Assembly (NCBI RefSeq): GCF_011601345.1
Contig: NZ_JAAORB010000024.1
Coordinates: 1-45,322 of the forward strand
DNA: 45,322 nt
Source: Roseovarius gahaiensis
GTDB lineage: Bacteria > Pseudomonadota > Alphaproteobacteria > Rhodobacterales > Rhodobacteraceae
Direction: 5' to 3'
Below, piece by piece: positions 14,848 to 23,094 of the stretch (position 1 is the stretch's first letter; every line of letters starts with the position of its first letter). The notes below the pieces were generated by a model. That model was not told the DNA's origin, did no database searches, and saw only the letters and a program-made list of their open reading frames with translations. The translations under genes and the position numbers were made by a program.

Positions 14848-17097
14848 TCAAAGCCTGCTGAGTTCGACCAGAGCAGTATGTGCACTGCACCCCTGGCCGA
14901 GCCGGGAAGTCCCCAGATCAAGTGTCAAGACGTTCGGATTACCATTTGGATCCGCGAAATTCATCGATCCGGCGAACCATGCACCGGTTGGCAACGCGAC
15001 GACGCCGGGAGCGATATCCTCGGAAACTTTTGAACGCGCGTGACATGCACCTCGATCATTATGCACTTTCACCAGATCGCCGTCTGCAATACCGCGCGGC
15101 TTTGCATCGACGGGATTGATGATAATGGTCTCGGGACGCGCGCCCTGCACGTCGGCGAGGGCCGATTCGAGTTGGCTGTGAAGCTTGTCACCGGGTTGCG
15201 GCGACACCATGTGCAATGGCGCCTTGAGTGTTGCGGTGCCAAGCCACTCGCGCGGCGGTAGCCAAACCGGATGTCCTGGGCAGTCCTCGTAGCCGAACCC
15301 TTCAACTGTTGCCGAGAAGATCTCGATCCTCCCGGAAGGAGTATCGAGGGCATGACGTTGCGGATCCTCGCGAAACCGGCTCAAGAACGACGGCGTAGGC
15401 GTCTCAGTCTTGAGCGGCAGCTTGACCCAATTTTTTTCGCGCAACTCGTCGAAAGCGGGCACCTGGATGTCTGACTGGGCGGCTGTTTCGGCGTAAGAGG
15501 CATAGAGATGTCTAAGCCACGCCTCGACATTGCGCCCTTCAGTGAACGCCTGTCTGGCGCCCATCCGCTCTGCAATTCCCGAGAAGATATCGAAATCATT
15601 GCGGGCCTCCCCGACAGGAGGGATGATCTGAGGCATGTGAAACAGGAAATCATCCAAATTGGTCCGGCCGACATCCTCCCGTTCATAAGAGGTCGTGGCC
15701 GGAAAAACGATATCGGCACGCTTGGCGGTCGGGGTCCACCACGGTTCATTCACGATGATCGTTTCAGGTGTTTTCCAGGCCTCGTGGAGTCGGTTGAGAT
15801 CCTGATGGTGATGGAAAGGATTGCCCCCCGCCCAATAGATCAGACGGATATCTGGATAGGGACCACGGTGTCCGTTAAAGTCGAAATCGGCACCGGGATT
15901 AAGCAGCATATCCGCGATACGGGCCACCGGAATGACCTTGTCGACCGGGTTACTGCCCTGATCAAGGGTCATGCCCTCCAAACGCTTCATCGATTTGCCG
16001 ATGCCGCCAATGGCCCCGTATCCGTAGCCAACCCCGCCACCGGGCAGCCCGATCTGACCCAACATCGCGGCTAGCACTGCCGACATCCAATAGGGCTGTT
16101 CGCCATGCTCGCCGCGCTGAAGCGACCACGCCACGGTGATCAGCGTTCTGGTACCGGCCATGCGCCGCGCAAGAGCGCGGATATCGTCCGGCTTGACCCC
16201 GCACAGCGCTGTGGCCCATTCCGGCGTCTTGGGCCTGCCGTCCGTGTCACCTATCAGGTAGGGCCGAAACCGTTCAAAGCCGACGGTGTATCTTGCGAGA
16301 AAAGCTTTGTCCGTCAGCGCCTCGTTCTCAAGCACGTAGGCGAGCGCCAGCATCAGCGCCGTGTCAGACGCTGGATGCACGGGCAGCCAGTCGCATCCCT
16401 GCGGTGCATCAGTACGTTGCGGCCCGATATTGATGCAGCGAATTTTCTTTTCATTAAAACGTCTGAACCATGTCGCTGTTTCGTGTTGGGTGACTCCACC
16501 CATGCTAACCTGGGAATTTTTGGGGTTCACACCGCCGAACATGACCAGCGTCTCGGTATGCGCGGCGATGGTCTCCCAGCTGTCTTGCGACGCGTAAGTA
16601 TATTTCAGAAACGGCACACCGAAAACATGCGGCATGATCGCTTGTGCGCAGCCGGTTGAATAGCTGCCGAACGCCGCCACGTAGCCACCGACGGTATTCA
16701 AGAAACGGTGCAACTGACCGGGCGCATGATGAAAACGACCGGCCGAGGCCCAGCCATAGGATCCCCCGAATATGGCCTCGTTGCCGTGGCTCTTGCGAAT
16801 ACGGTCGATTTCCGATGCAGCGAGATCAAGCGCTTCGTCCCATGGCACCTCGACATGCGTATCATCACCACGCGCCTGCCTATCGCGCGTGGCGAGCCAA
16901 CCCTTTCGTATAGATGGACGCGCAATACGGCTGCGATGGTGAACCGCCTGCGGAATTATGTCCGGAATTCGGTTCGGCTCTGGATCATGTTCAAAGGGTG
17001 ACGTGCCGATGATGCGGTCACAACAGGCATGTACTTTGAAAGCACCCCAATGACTGGTTGTGACTTTGGTTCGAATAGGCGGTATTTCATCATTCAT
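14848..17097 (-). CDS. Molybdopterin oxidoreductase, biotin sulfoxide/DMSO reductase type
   Basis: A 749-residue single-subunit molybdenum enzyme of the DMSO reductase family, type III (BisC/TorA/DorA). It reduces sulfoxides or N-oxides with a bis-MGD cofactor. TTSHWGAF opens the protein. GGSYGWASAGRFHH carries Tyr114 and Trp116 equivalents of Rhodobacter DMSO reductase, and SYSTGCAQ provides the Mo-ligating Ser at 147, the same number as there. IGLPGGGVGYGYG and the C-terminal PTGAWF are cofactor-contact motifs. There is no [4Fe-4S] cysteine motif, as expected. No Tat signal is present, so it is cytoplasmic like BisC, with methionine or biotin sulfoxide the best-known substrates. It lies 22 nt after the hydrolase gene and is probably the last gene of the operon; its link to the pathway is unclear. 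Confidence 0.88.
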   Translation of the reverse strand: MNDEIPPIRTKVTTSHWGAFKVHACCDRIIGTSPFEHDPEPNRIPDIIPQAVHHRSRIARPSIRKGWLATRDRQARGDDTHVEVPWDEALDLAASEIDRIRKSHGNEAIFGGSYGWASAGRFHHAPGQLHRFLNTVGGYVAAFGSYSTGCAQAIMPHVFGVPFLKYTYASQDSWETIAAHTETLVMFGGVNPKNSQVSMGGVTQHETATWFRRFNEKKIRCINIGPQRTDAPQGCDWLPVHPASDTALMLALAYVLENEALTDKAFLARYTVGFERFRPYLIGDTDGRPKTPEWATALCGVKPDDIRALARRMAGTRTLITVAWSLQRGEHGEQPYWMSAVLAAMLGQIGLPGGGVGYGYGAIGGIGKSMKRLEGMTLDQGSNPVDKVIPVARIADMLLNPGADFDFNGHRGPYPDIRLIYWAGGNPFHHHQDLNRLHEAWKTPETIIVNEPWWTPTAKRADIVFPATTSYEREDVGRTNLDDFLFHMPQIIPPVGEARNDFDIFSGIAERMGARQAFTEGRNVEAWLRHLYASYAETAAQSDIQVPAFDELREKNWVKLPLKTETPTPSFLSRFREDPQRHALDTPSGRIEIFSATVEGFGYEDCPGHPVWLPPREWLGTATLKAPLHMVSPQPGDKLHSQLESALADVQGARPETIIINPVDAKPRGIADGDLVKVHNDRGACHARSKVSEDIAPGVVALPTGAWFAGSMNFADPNGNPNVLTLDLGTSRLGQGCSAHTALVELSRL

Positions 17098-17119
17098 GAT
17101 CTTGCTTCCATAAGTGAAA

Positions 17120-18085
17120 CTACAGTTCAGCTATAAATTGATGTGAACTGCCAAACAGGTCTTTGGCCTGTGCTTCCGCATTTATGAAATGTGTGCCATT
17201 CGCGATCTCCACATACCGGCGCTTTTCGGCCTGCAGTCGGTCAAACAACGCTAACGCGTCCGTTCGGGTCGATGTCGAGTCTTGCGTACCGCGTACAAGC
17301 ATCACCGGACAGGTCAGCAATGCTGGATCATAGGGTTCACGGGCATTGAACGACTCCCACAGATCGATGAATGTGCCATTGGGCACGCGAAAGGACGGTG
17401 GCTCGGTCTGATCCGAGTCTTTGTCATCCGCCAGTGAGGCGGCGACAAGGGCCTGAAGCACCGTCTCATGCCGCCAACTCTCACACCCTGTGGGAATCTG
17501 TGCGTCCCAACGATGCCGCGTCGAGGCTAGGTCCAAACGCCGCCACGCCTTGAATGCGGCAAGACGTGATGAATCGGCTGGATCCGCCAGCATCTCAAGC
17601 CAACTCGGATTGCGTTCGGCAAAAATCGGCGCGTAAAGCACCAGCCGCGCTACTTTGCCCGCGCACGCCCCGATCGCATAGCGTGCGGTGGTAATGCTGC
17701 CCCAAGACCAGCCAACGATGGCTACCGGCGCGCCCGCATGGCGCGCCGTGATCCAGTCGACCGCGTCGCCGATATCGGCGATAGCCTCGTCACCCTGCGC
17801 GTAGGGCTCGGCTTCCAGTGGGAAACTTTCCGGCTTCGAGCGCCCATAGCCCCTTATATCCAATGCATATGGCGACAAACCTGCCTCTACGGCGGCTTGT
17901 AGCCAATTTACACCCGAATGCGGGATATCATAAAGGCGGCTGGAAAAAGTTGCGCCATGCACGAAAAGCACCGGCATAGCCTTCGCAGCGCCATCGCGGG
18001 CCCGCAGGTGCAGCTTCAGCCCCGGCGTGAGGGTCGAGGCGATGAAGTGACTCTCGGAGATGTCGAAGGCGCGCCAGTCGGCCAT
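17120..18085 (-). CDS. Alpha/beta-fold hydrolase
   Basis: A 321-residue alpha/beta hydrolase. The oxyanion-hole strand is VLFVHGATFSSRLYD, the nucleophile elbow VAIVGWSWGSITTAR (Ser in GWSWG), the acid MLVRGTQDSTST and the catalytic His GTHFINAEA near the C-terminus, so the triad is complete. ALDIRGYGRSKPE is the usual strand-5 signature. There is no signal peptide. It starts 2 nt after the stop of the MDR gene, so the two are translationally coupled. In this operon it could cleave a lactone, ester or CoA thioester. A lactonase role would fit 4-hydroxy acids, but that is inference. Confidence 0.85.
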   Translation of the reverse strand: MADWRAFDISESHFIASTLTPGLKLHLRARDGAAKAMPVLFVHGATFSSRLYDIPHSGVNWLQAAVEAGLSPYALDIRGYGRSKPESFPLEAEPYAQGDEAIADIGDAVDWITARHAGAPVAIVGWSWGSITTARYAIGACAGKVARLVLYAPIFAERNPSWLEMLADPADSSRLAAFKAWRRLDLASTRHRWDAQIPTGCESWRHETVLQALVAASLADDKDSDQTEPPSFRVPNGTFIDLWESFNAREPYDPALLTCPVMLVRGTQDSTSTRTDALALFDRLQAEKRRYVEIANGTHFINAEAQAKDLFGSSHQFIAEL

Positions 18086-18087
18086 GA

Positions 18088-19077
18088 TCAGGTAACTTTC
18101 AACATGATCTTGCCGATATGGGTCGATCCTTCCATCCGGGTATGTGCCTTTGCGGCATCGGCCAGTTCGAACGCGCTGTCCATCACCGGGCCAATCGCGC
18201 CGCTGGCCAGATGCGGCCAGACCTCTGATTCCAGCGCGCGGGCGATGGCGGCCTTGGCGGCCTGCGATTGCGGGCGCAGGGTCGATCCGGTGATTGTAAG
18301 GCGGCGGGTCATGATCTGCGTCATGTTCAGCTCGACCACCGGCCCTTCCAGAAAGGCGATCTGTACCAGACGTCCGTCATTGGCCAGCGCATCCAGATTG
18401 CGTGGAATATACGACCCGCCGACCATGTCGAGGATCAAGTCGGCGCCACCTTCGGCTTTCATCGCCTCGACGAAATCGGTCTCGTGGTAGTTGAAGGTCG
18501 CTTCGGCCCCCAGCCTGTCGCAGGCCGCACATTTTTCGGCAGAGCCAGCAGTTGCGAAGACACGCGCTTCGTGCAGTTTGGCCAACTGGATCGCGGTAGT
18601 TCCGATCCCGGAAGAGCCGCCATGCACGAGGAACTTTTCCCCGGCCTGCAATCCGCCGCGCATGAAGACATTCGTCCACACAGTGAAGAAGGTCTCGCAC
18701 AGGGCCGCCGCACGGTCCATCGACATGCCGTCGGGCACGGGCAGGGCGTGCGTAGCATCAGTTACGGCATATTCGGCATAGCCGCCACCAGGCAGCAGGG
18801 CGGTCACGGCATCGCCGACCGACCATCGGGTGACCCCGTCTCCGACAGCAGCGACATGACCCGACGCCTCGAGCCCCGGAAGGGGCGAGGCATCGGCGGG
18901 TGGCGCGTAATTGCCCGCACGTTGCAGCGCATCCGGGCGGTTCACCCCGGCATATGCGATCCGGATCAATATCTGCCCCGGTCCCGGATCGGGCACAGGT
19001 GCGGTCGTGGGCTTGAGCACCTCTGGCCCGCCATAGGTTGATATTTCGACAACGGTCATGCTGGAGGGGATCTGCAT
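18088..19077 (-). CDS. NAD(P)H-quinone oxidoreductase-like MDR enzyme (PIG3/QOR type)
   Basis: A zinc-free medium-chain dehydrogenase/reductase of about 329 residues. TVVEISTYGGPEVLKPTTAP is the QOR/PIG3 start, YAGVNRPDALQRAGNY and PLPGLEASGHVAAVGDGV build the GroES-like domain, and FLVHGGSSGIGTTAIQLAK is the Rossmann nucleotide-binding loop. No catalytic or structural zinc cysteine cluster is visible. The open frame runs upstream to 19242; ATG 19077 or 19059 fits the family start better. A hairpin separates it from dctP by 79 nt. It may reduce an enoyl or keto intermediate, but the substrate is unknown. Confidence 0.85.
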   Translation of the reverse strand: MQIPSSMTVVEISTYGGPEVLKPTTAPVPDPGPGQILIRIAYAGVNRPDALQRAGNYAPPADASPLPGLEASGHVAAVGDGVTRWSVGDAVTALLPGGGYAEYAVTDATHALPVPDGMSMDRAAALCETFFTVWTNVFMRGGLQAGEKFLVHGGSSGIGTTAIQLAKLHEARVFATAGSAEKCAACDRLGAEATFNYHETDFVEAMKAEGGADLILDMVGGSYIPRNLDALANDGRLVQIAFLEGPVVELNMTQIMTRRLTITGSTLRPQSQAAKAAIARALESEVWPHLASGAIGPVMDSAFELADAAKAHTRMEGSTHIGKIMLKVT

Positions 19078-19108
19078 CAGGAAACTTCCGGATTTTTGTT
19101 TTACAGAA

Positions 19109-19137
19109 GACAGCGCCACCCGGGGGGCGGCGCTGTC
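19109..19137 (-). terminator. Hairpin between dctP and the MDR gene
   Basis: GACAGCGCC (19109-19117) pairs with GGCGCTGTC (19129-19137) around an 11-nt loop. No U-run follows on the minus strand, so it is more likely a partial attenuator or mRNA stabiliser raising dctP levels than a full terminator. Confidence 0.5.
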
Positions 19138-19156
19138 ATGGATGCTGGCACCGGCG

Positions 19157-20209
19157 TCAGGCGCGTCCGGTAATCCTGAGGAACTCGTGCAGCATCTCGC
19201 CCACGCGGCCACAATATTTTGGGTCCTGCGCGGAGAAGTCATCTACCACTTCAAGCGAGTAGCGGCGCAGATTATCCTGGGCCTCCTGATCCAGCTGGAC
19301 CAGCTCGCCGCCCATTTTCACGAAGTCCTGCTTGCGCAAAAGGTCTTGATGCAGGAAATGCGCCGAAGCATCGGCTGACGTGGCCCGCACGATTTCGTTG
19401 AAGGTGGCCTTCAGCTCGTCGCCGAGACTGTTCCACTGCTCGAGCCCGACCATGACTTCGCCGTTCAGATGCCCGAGAAGGTCGGGCTCGATGATATAGT
19501 CGTTCACCTCCTGGAAATTCATCCCCCAGCCAGTCGAGGTTGAGCCCCAATGCGCCCCTTCGACGACGCCGTTTTGCAAGGCCTGATACAGTTCGCCGCC
19601 GGGGATCGATACGGGTGATGCTCCCATCTTTTCAAAGACGAGCGCGGCGGCCCCGGTGGAACGGACTCGCCAACCATCAAAGTCGGCGGTGGTGCGCAGC
19701 GGAGTGTTGGAATACAGCGTCAGGCCAGAATATGAAACCGGACCGGCCTGATAGACACCCTGCTCGGCGTAGGCTTCTCGGATCACGTCCAGCGCGCCCA
19801 TTTCGTAGAAAAAGGCGTGCATTTCCTCGTGACGGTCCCACGCACCGATATGGCCGTTCAGGTGCCCCGCGACCGGCATTCGCCCGATCCAGTAGGCCGG
19901 ATAGATGAACGCGCTTTCAAGCAAACCACGACGTACCGCCGTCAGCACTTCGCCGGTGGGGACAATCCCGTCGTTCTGCACCGGGGTGATAGTAAGTTCG
20001 CCACCCGTGGCGTCTGTGACACGGTTGCAGAATTTGACGAAGACATCTTCGTAATACCAGTTGCCCGTGGGCCAATGGGTCTGCATGCGCCAGTTCAGGT
20101 TGCCTTGCGCAATTGCAGGCGGCGCCGCCAGCACCGTTGCGGCGGCGGCTCCGGTGGATGCAGCAAAAAAGCCACGTCTTGACAGGCTTTTGTTGGTCTT
20201 GGTCGTCAT
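19157..20209 (-). CDS. dctP: TRAP transporter solute-binding protein (DctP family)
   Basis: A 350-residue periplasmic binding protein that delivers a carboxylate-type ligand to the DctQM permease. The N-terminus has a twin-arginine signal (SLSRRGFFAASTGAAAATVL, cleavage after PPAIAQG), so it is exported folded. The mature part has the DctP pattern: GGELTITPVQNDGIVPTGEV, TADFDGWRVRSTG with the conserved ligand-binding Arg, and GELYQALQNGVVEGAHWG. WGSTSTGWGMNFQEVNDYII resembles members that bind 2-oxo or hydroxy acids, but the ligand cannot be read reliably. It follows dctM by 37 nt, giving the order Q-M-P. Confidence 0.93.
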   Translation of the reverse strand: MTTKTNKSLSRRGFFAASTGAAAATVLAAPPAIAQGNLNWRMQTHWPTGNWYYEDVFVKFCNRVTDATGGELTITPVQNDGIVPTGEVLTAVRRGLLESAFIYPAYWIGRMPVAGHLNGHIGAWDRHEEMHAFFYEMGALDVIREAYAEQGVYQAGPVSYSGLTLYSNTPLRTTADFDGWRVRSTGAAALVFEKMGASPVSIPGGELYQALQNGVVEGAHWGSTSTGWGMNFQEVNDYIIEPDLLGHLNGEVMVGLEQWNSLGDELKATFNEIVRATSADASAHFLHQDLLRKQDFVKMGGELVQLDQEAQDNLRRYSLEVVDDFSAQDPKYCGRVGEMLHEFLRITGRA

Positions 20210-20246
20210 GGTCGTCTCCTCCTCTGGGTTTGGTTTTTTTGGTGGC

Positions 20247-21551
20247 TCACCGCGCCGTGAGGCCGGTAAAGCTGGTAATGACTTGCGGGAATAGGAAAAT
20301 CACCGCCCCGGTCAGCAGCATCAGCACCAGAAACGGCGCCACCGCCCGGTATATCGCAGTGATCGGCGTCGATGGGCTGAGGTTCTTCAGGTAGAACAAA
20401 TTGTATCCGAAGGGCGGCGATATGTAGCCGATGCACAGGTTCAATTGAAACAGGATACAGAACCAGATCGGATCAAAGCCGAGCTGCACGACGATCGGAT
20501 AAAAGATGGGCAGTACCAGAAGGATGATCCCGACCGGATCCAGAAACATGCCCAGCACGACCGTGATCGCCTGCAGGATCAGGATCATCACCAGTGGATG
20601 CACATTCAGACCGCCGAGATACCCTGTCATGAAGGACGTGCCGCCCGCACCGCCATAAACGGCGATGAATGCCGATGCGCCAAAGACAATCCAGATTACC
20701 ATACCTGTCATGCTGGCGGTGGCATGGCTGACCTCGGCGATATAGCGCAGGGTGAGCTCGCCGCGAATGGCCACCGATATCACCACGGCAGCGGCCCCCA
20801 CAGCAGCGGCCTCGGTGGGCGTCGCGATGCCCGCGAAGATAGAGATTAGCACCGACAGGATTATGAGCAGCGGCAGGATGACTGATCGTAGTGCATTGAC
20901 ACGTTCGGCCAGTGGCGCGCGAATTTCGGCCCCGGGGGCGAGCTGTGGCCGTATCCGGGCAAGGATCGCGATATAGATGAGGAAGATGGTTAAAAGCAGC
21001 AGACCGGCCACCAACCCGCCCATAAAAAGGCGCCCCACGGATTGCCCGGTCTGCAGCCCGATCAGGATAAGCGTGATTGATGGCGGGATCATGATCCCTA
21101 GCGTGCCAGCGGCCCCGATGGTTCCCAGCACAAAGCTGCGGTCATATTTGCGCTTGTCCATGGCGGGTATGCCGACCAGGCCCGTGGTCACTGTCGAGGC
21201 AGCACAGCTGCCTGTCATAGCCGAAAGGGTCGCCGCGAACCCAGCCGTGCCCAGAAGCAGCCCCCCCGGCGTGCGCCCCGACCAAAGGTAAAACGCGTGA
21301 TAAAGGTCGTTGGCGATCTTCGACTTGGCAAGGGCAACACCGATGAACACGAAGAGCGGGATCGCTGATAGCAGGATCGACCACATGCTGCCAAACATGG
21401 TAGTGATTATGGAGTACATCCCGTTTGATCCGAACATGATCGTGCCGAATATGACGGCGGTCCCGCCCATGGCGAAGGTCAACGACACGCCCGATATGAT
21501 GGCAAACAGCAAAAGGCCGAACATGCCGATGGTCAGTAATTCAGGACTCAT
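20247..21551 (-). CDS. dctM: TRAP transporter large permease (DctM family)
   Basis: A 434-residue integral membrane protein with about 12 hydrophobic segments, the sodium-driven transport subunit. Signatures are SIPLFVFIGVALAKSKIAND, GGLLLGTAGFAATLSAMTGS, and MIPPSITLILIGLQTGQSVG, then FLDPVGIILLVLPIFYPIVV and CIGYISPPFGYNLFYLK near the end. The start overlaps the dctQ stop (ATGA), which indicates coupled translation. Length and topology are normal. Confidence 0.94.
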   Translation of the reverse strand: MSPELLTIGMFGLLLFAIISGVSLTFAMGGTAVIFGTIMFGSNGMYSIITTMFGSMWSILLSAIPLFVFIGVALAKSKIANDLYHAFYLWSGRTPGGLLLGTAGFAATLSAMTGSCAASTVTTGLVGIPAMDKRKYDRSFVLGTIGAAGTLGIMIPPSITLILIGLQTGQSVGRLFMGGLVAGLLLLTIFLIYIAILARIRPQLAPGAEIRAPLAERVNALRSVILPLLIILSVLISIFAGIATPTEAAAVGAAAVVISVAIRGELTLRYIAEVSHATASMTGMVIWIVFGASAFIAVYGGAGGTSFMTGYLGGLNVHPLVMILILQAITVVLGMFLDPVGIILLVLPIFYPIVVQLGFDPIWFCILFQLNLCIGYISPPFGYNLFYLKNLSPSTPITAIYRAVAPFLVLMLLTGAVIFLFPQVITSFTGLTAR

Positions 21552-22066
21552 GCCGGTTTACTCCGCTTGACGTCAGCGTGGGGATTAAAAATGAGAACAA
21601 CGGACCGGATCGCCTCTGCGATCCCCTGCGCGGTAATCAGAGCCGCACCTAGAAACAGAGACAGCTTGATGGGCCACATTGGATGTCCCAAAGCGCTGTC
21701 ATCGCTCTCGTTGAAGGCCCAGGAATCCAGGAAGAACAGCCAGCCCTCTCGGGTCAGAATGACTCCCCACAGGATCAGGAAAGCGTAGTTGAACAAATCC
21801 AGTCCAGCATTGGCCCGCGGCGAGCGAGTGTTGAGAAATATGTCAACCCGCACGTGGTCGCGGTTGATCAGAGTGTAGGCCCCGACCAGAACGAAATACG
21901 ACCCAAAGATACGCTGCGTATACCCGTGCGCCCAGATTGTGGGTTCACCAAAACCGTAACGCGCAACCACCTCGTAGCACAGGACAACGATACCAGCCCA
22001 GATCAGGAAGCTAACTGTTTTGCCGATAAAGATGTTGATCTGATCGATCAGTCTGAGAAGAATCAT
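21548..22066 (-). CDS. dctQ: TRAP transporter small permease (DctQ family)
   Basis: 172 residues with four hydrophobic helices. The conserved first half is WAGIVVLCYEVVARYGFGEP, then TQRIFGSYFVLVGAYTLINR and DHVRVDIF, the DctQ motif 'H(V/I)xVDxF'. The ATG at 22066 overlaps the stop of the kinase gene (ATGA); a longer open frame upstream lies inside the kinase and is spurious. The last 10 residues are hydrophilic. It pairs with DctM and DctP of the same operon. Confidence 0.92.
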   Translation of the reverse strand: MILLRLIDQINIFIGKTVSFLIWAGIVVLCYEVVARYGFGEPTIWAHGYTQRIFGSYFVLVGAYTLINRDHVRVDIFLNTRSPRANAGLDLFNYAFLILWGVILTREGWLFFLDSWAFNESDDSALGHPMWPIKLSLFLGAALITAQGIAEAIRSVVLIFNPHADVKRSKPA

Positions 22067-23094
22067 GTCATGTTTCCGGTTTTGGAGGAGGCCTGCCTGA
22101 TCACGTCGCGTGCGCGAGCGGCGAACCGCGGCGCGAGTGATCCAAGGCTGGCGGCCTCTGTTGATGCGGCGCTGCCCGCGCGGGCGCGATCCGCGATGCC
22201 GACAAAGATCACGGCAAAGCGGAACATGGCAAATGCGATGTGGAACGGTCGCAAGGGGGGCGTCGGCATGGCATGGGCCTGATATTCGGCCACGAACGCG
22301 TCCTGCGTGGGAATGCCCGCCCGCGCCCAGTCGGTGCCAAGGATGCCGCCATATTCCTCGGGTGACGAGTTCCACGGCATCACGCAAAAGCCCAGATCCG
22401 CCAGTGGATGACCCAACGTAGACAACTCCCAGTCCAGTACAGCGATTACGCGTGGCTCGGTCGGGTGATACATCAGGTTGCCCAGTCGGAAATCGCCATG
22501 CGCGATGGACACCGCGCCGTCATCCTCGGGCATGTTGGTGGTAAGCCACTCCATCAGCCAATCCAGATCCGGAATGCGCGGGCCGTTGGACTCGGAATAT
22601 TGTCGGCTCCAGCGCGCGATCTGCCGGGCAAAGTAGTTGCCGGGCTTGCCAAAATCAGCCAGCCCAACCTCATCGGGGCGCACCGCATGCAAGCGCGCCA
22701 AAGTGCGCGCCATGTCGAGATAAATCTCGTGCCGCTCTTCTTGGGACAGTCCGGGCAGTGTACAGTCGGTGAAGACCCGCCCGTCTAACCTCTCCATTAC
22801 GTAGAAGGGCGCGCCGAGTATAGCGTGATCCTCTTCCATTTGATGCACGGAGGGCACCGGCACATCGGTTCCCGCCAGCGCGCGCATCACCCGGAATTCG
22901 CGTTCGACTGCATGCGCGCCGGGCAGAATGGGCCCTGACGGTTTCTTGCGCAGGACCAGTCGCCTATCGCCCCAGTTAACGAACCATGTGGGGTTCGATT
23001 GTCCGCCACTGATGCGCTCGATCTCCAGATCGCGGCCATCTGGCCATTTGCCCGAGAGCCATGCCTTCAGAGCTGTCGAATCGAGATCGCTCAT
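22063..23094 (-). CDS. APH-fold kinase of the ACAD10/11-associated type (LvaA-like)
   Basis: A 343-residue phosphotransferase of the aminoglycoside phosphotransferase fold. ERISGGQSNPTWFV is the nucleotide loop, LVLRKKPSG holds the ATP lysine, SIAHGDFRLGNLMYHP is the catalytic loop (Asp201) and VLDWELSTLGHPLADLGF the metal-binding DWE motif. HGDFRLGN...LDWELSTLGHPLADL is the wording of the kinase domain of human ACAD10/11 and of bacterial LvaA, which phosphorylate 4-hydroxyacyl-CoA. It overlaps the acyl-CoA synthetase and dctQ genes by 4 nt each (ATGA) and is close to an acyl-CoA dehydrogenase, as in those pathways. Antibiotic resistance is unlikely. Confidence 0.88.
   Translation of the reverse strand: MSDLDSTALKAWLSGKWPDGRDLEIERISGGQSNPTWFVNWGDRRLVLRKKPSGPILPGAHAVEREFRVMRALAGTDVPVPSVHQMEEDHAILGAPFYVMERLDGRVFTDCTLPGLSQEERHEIYLDMARTLARLHAVRPDEVGLADFGKPGNYFARQIARWSRQYSESNGPRIPDLDWLMEWLTTNMPEDDGAVSIAHGDFRLGNLMYHPTEPRVIAVLDWELSTLGHPLADLGFCVMPWNSSPEEYGGILGTDWARAGIPTQDAFVAEYQAHAMPTPPLRPFHIAFAMFRFAVIFVGIADRARAGSAASTEAASLGSLAPRFAARARDVIRQASSKTGNMT

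Noticed and set aside
22063..23094. Aminoglycoside resistance gene
   Set aside because: Motif wording and operon are those of ACAD10/11-linked kinases.
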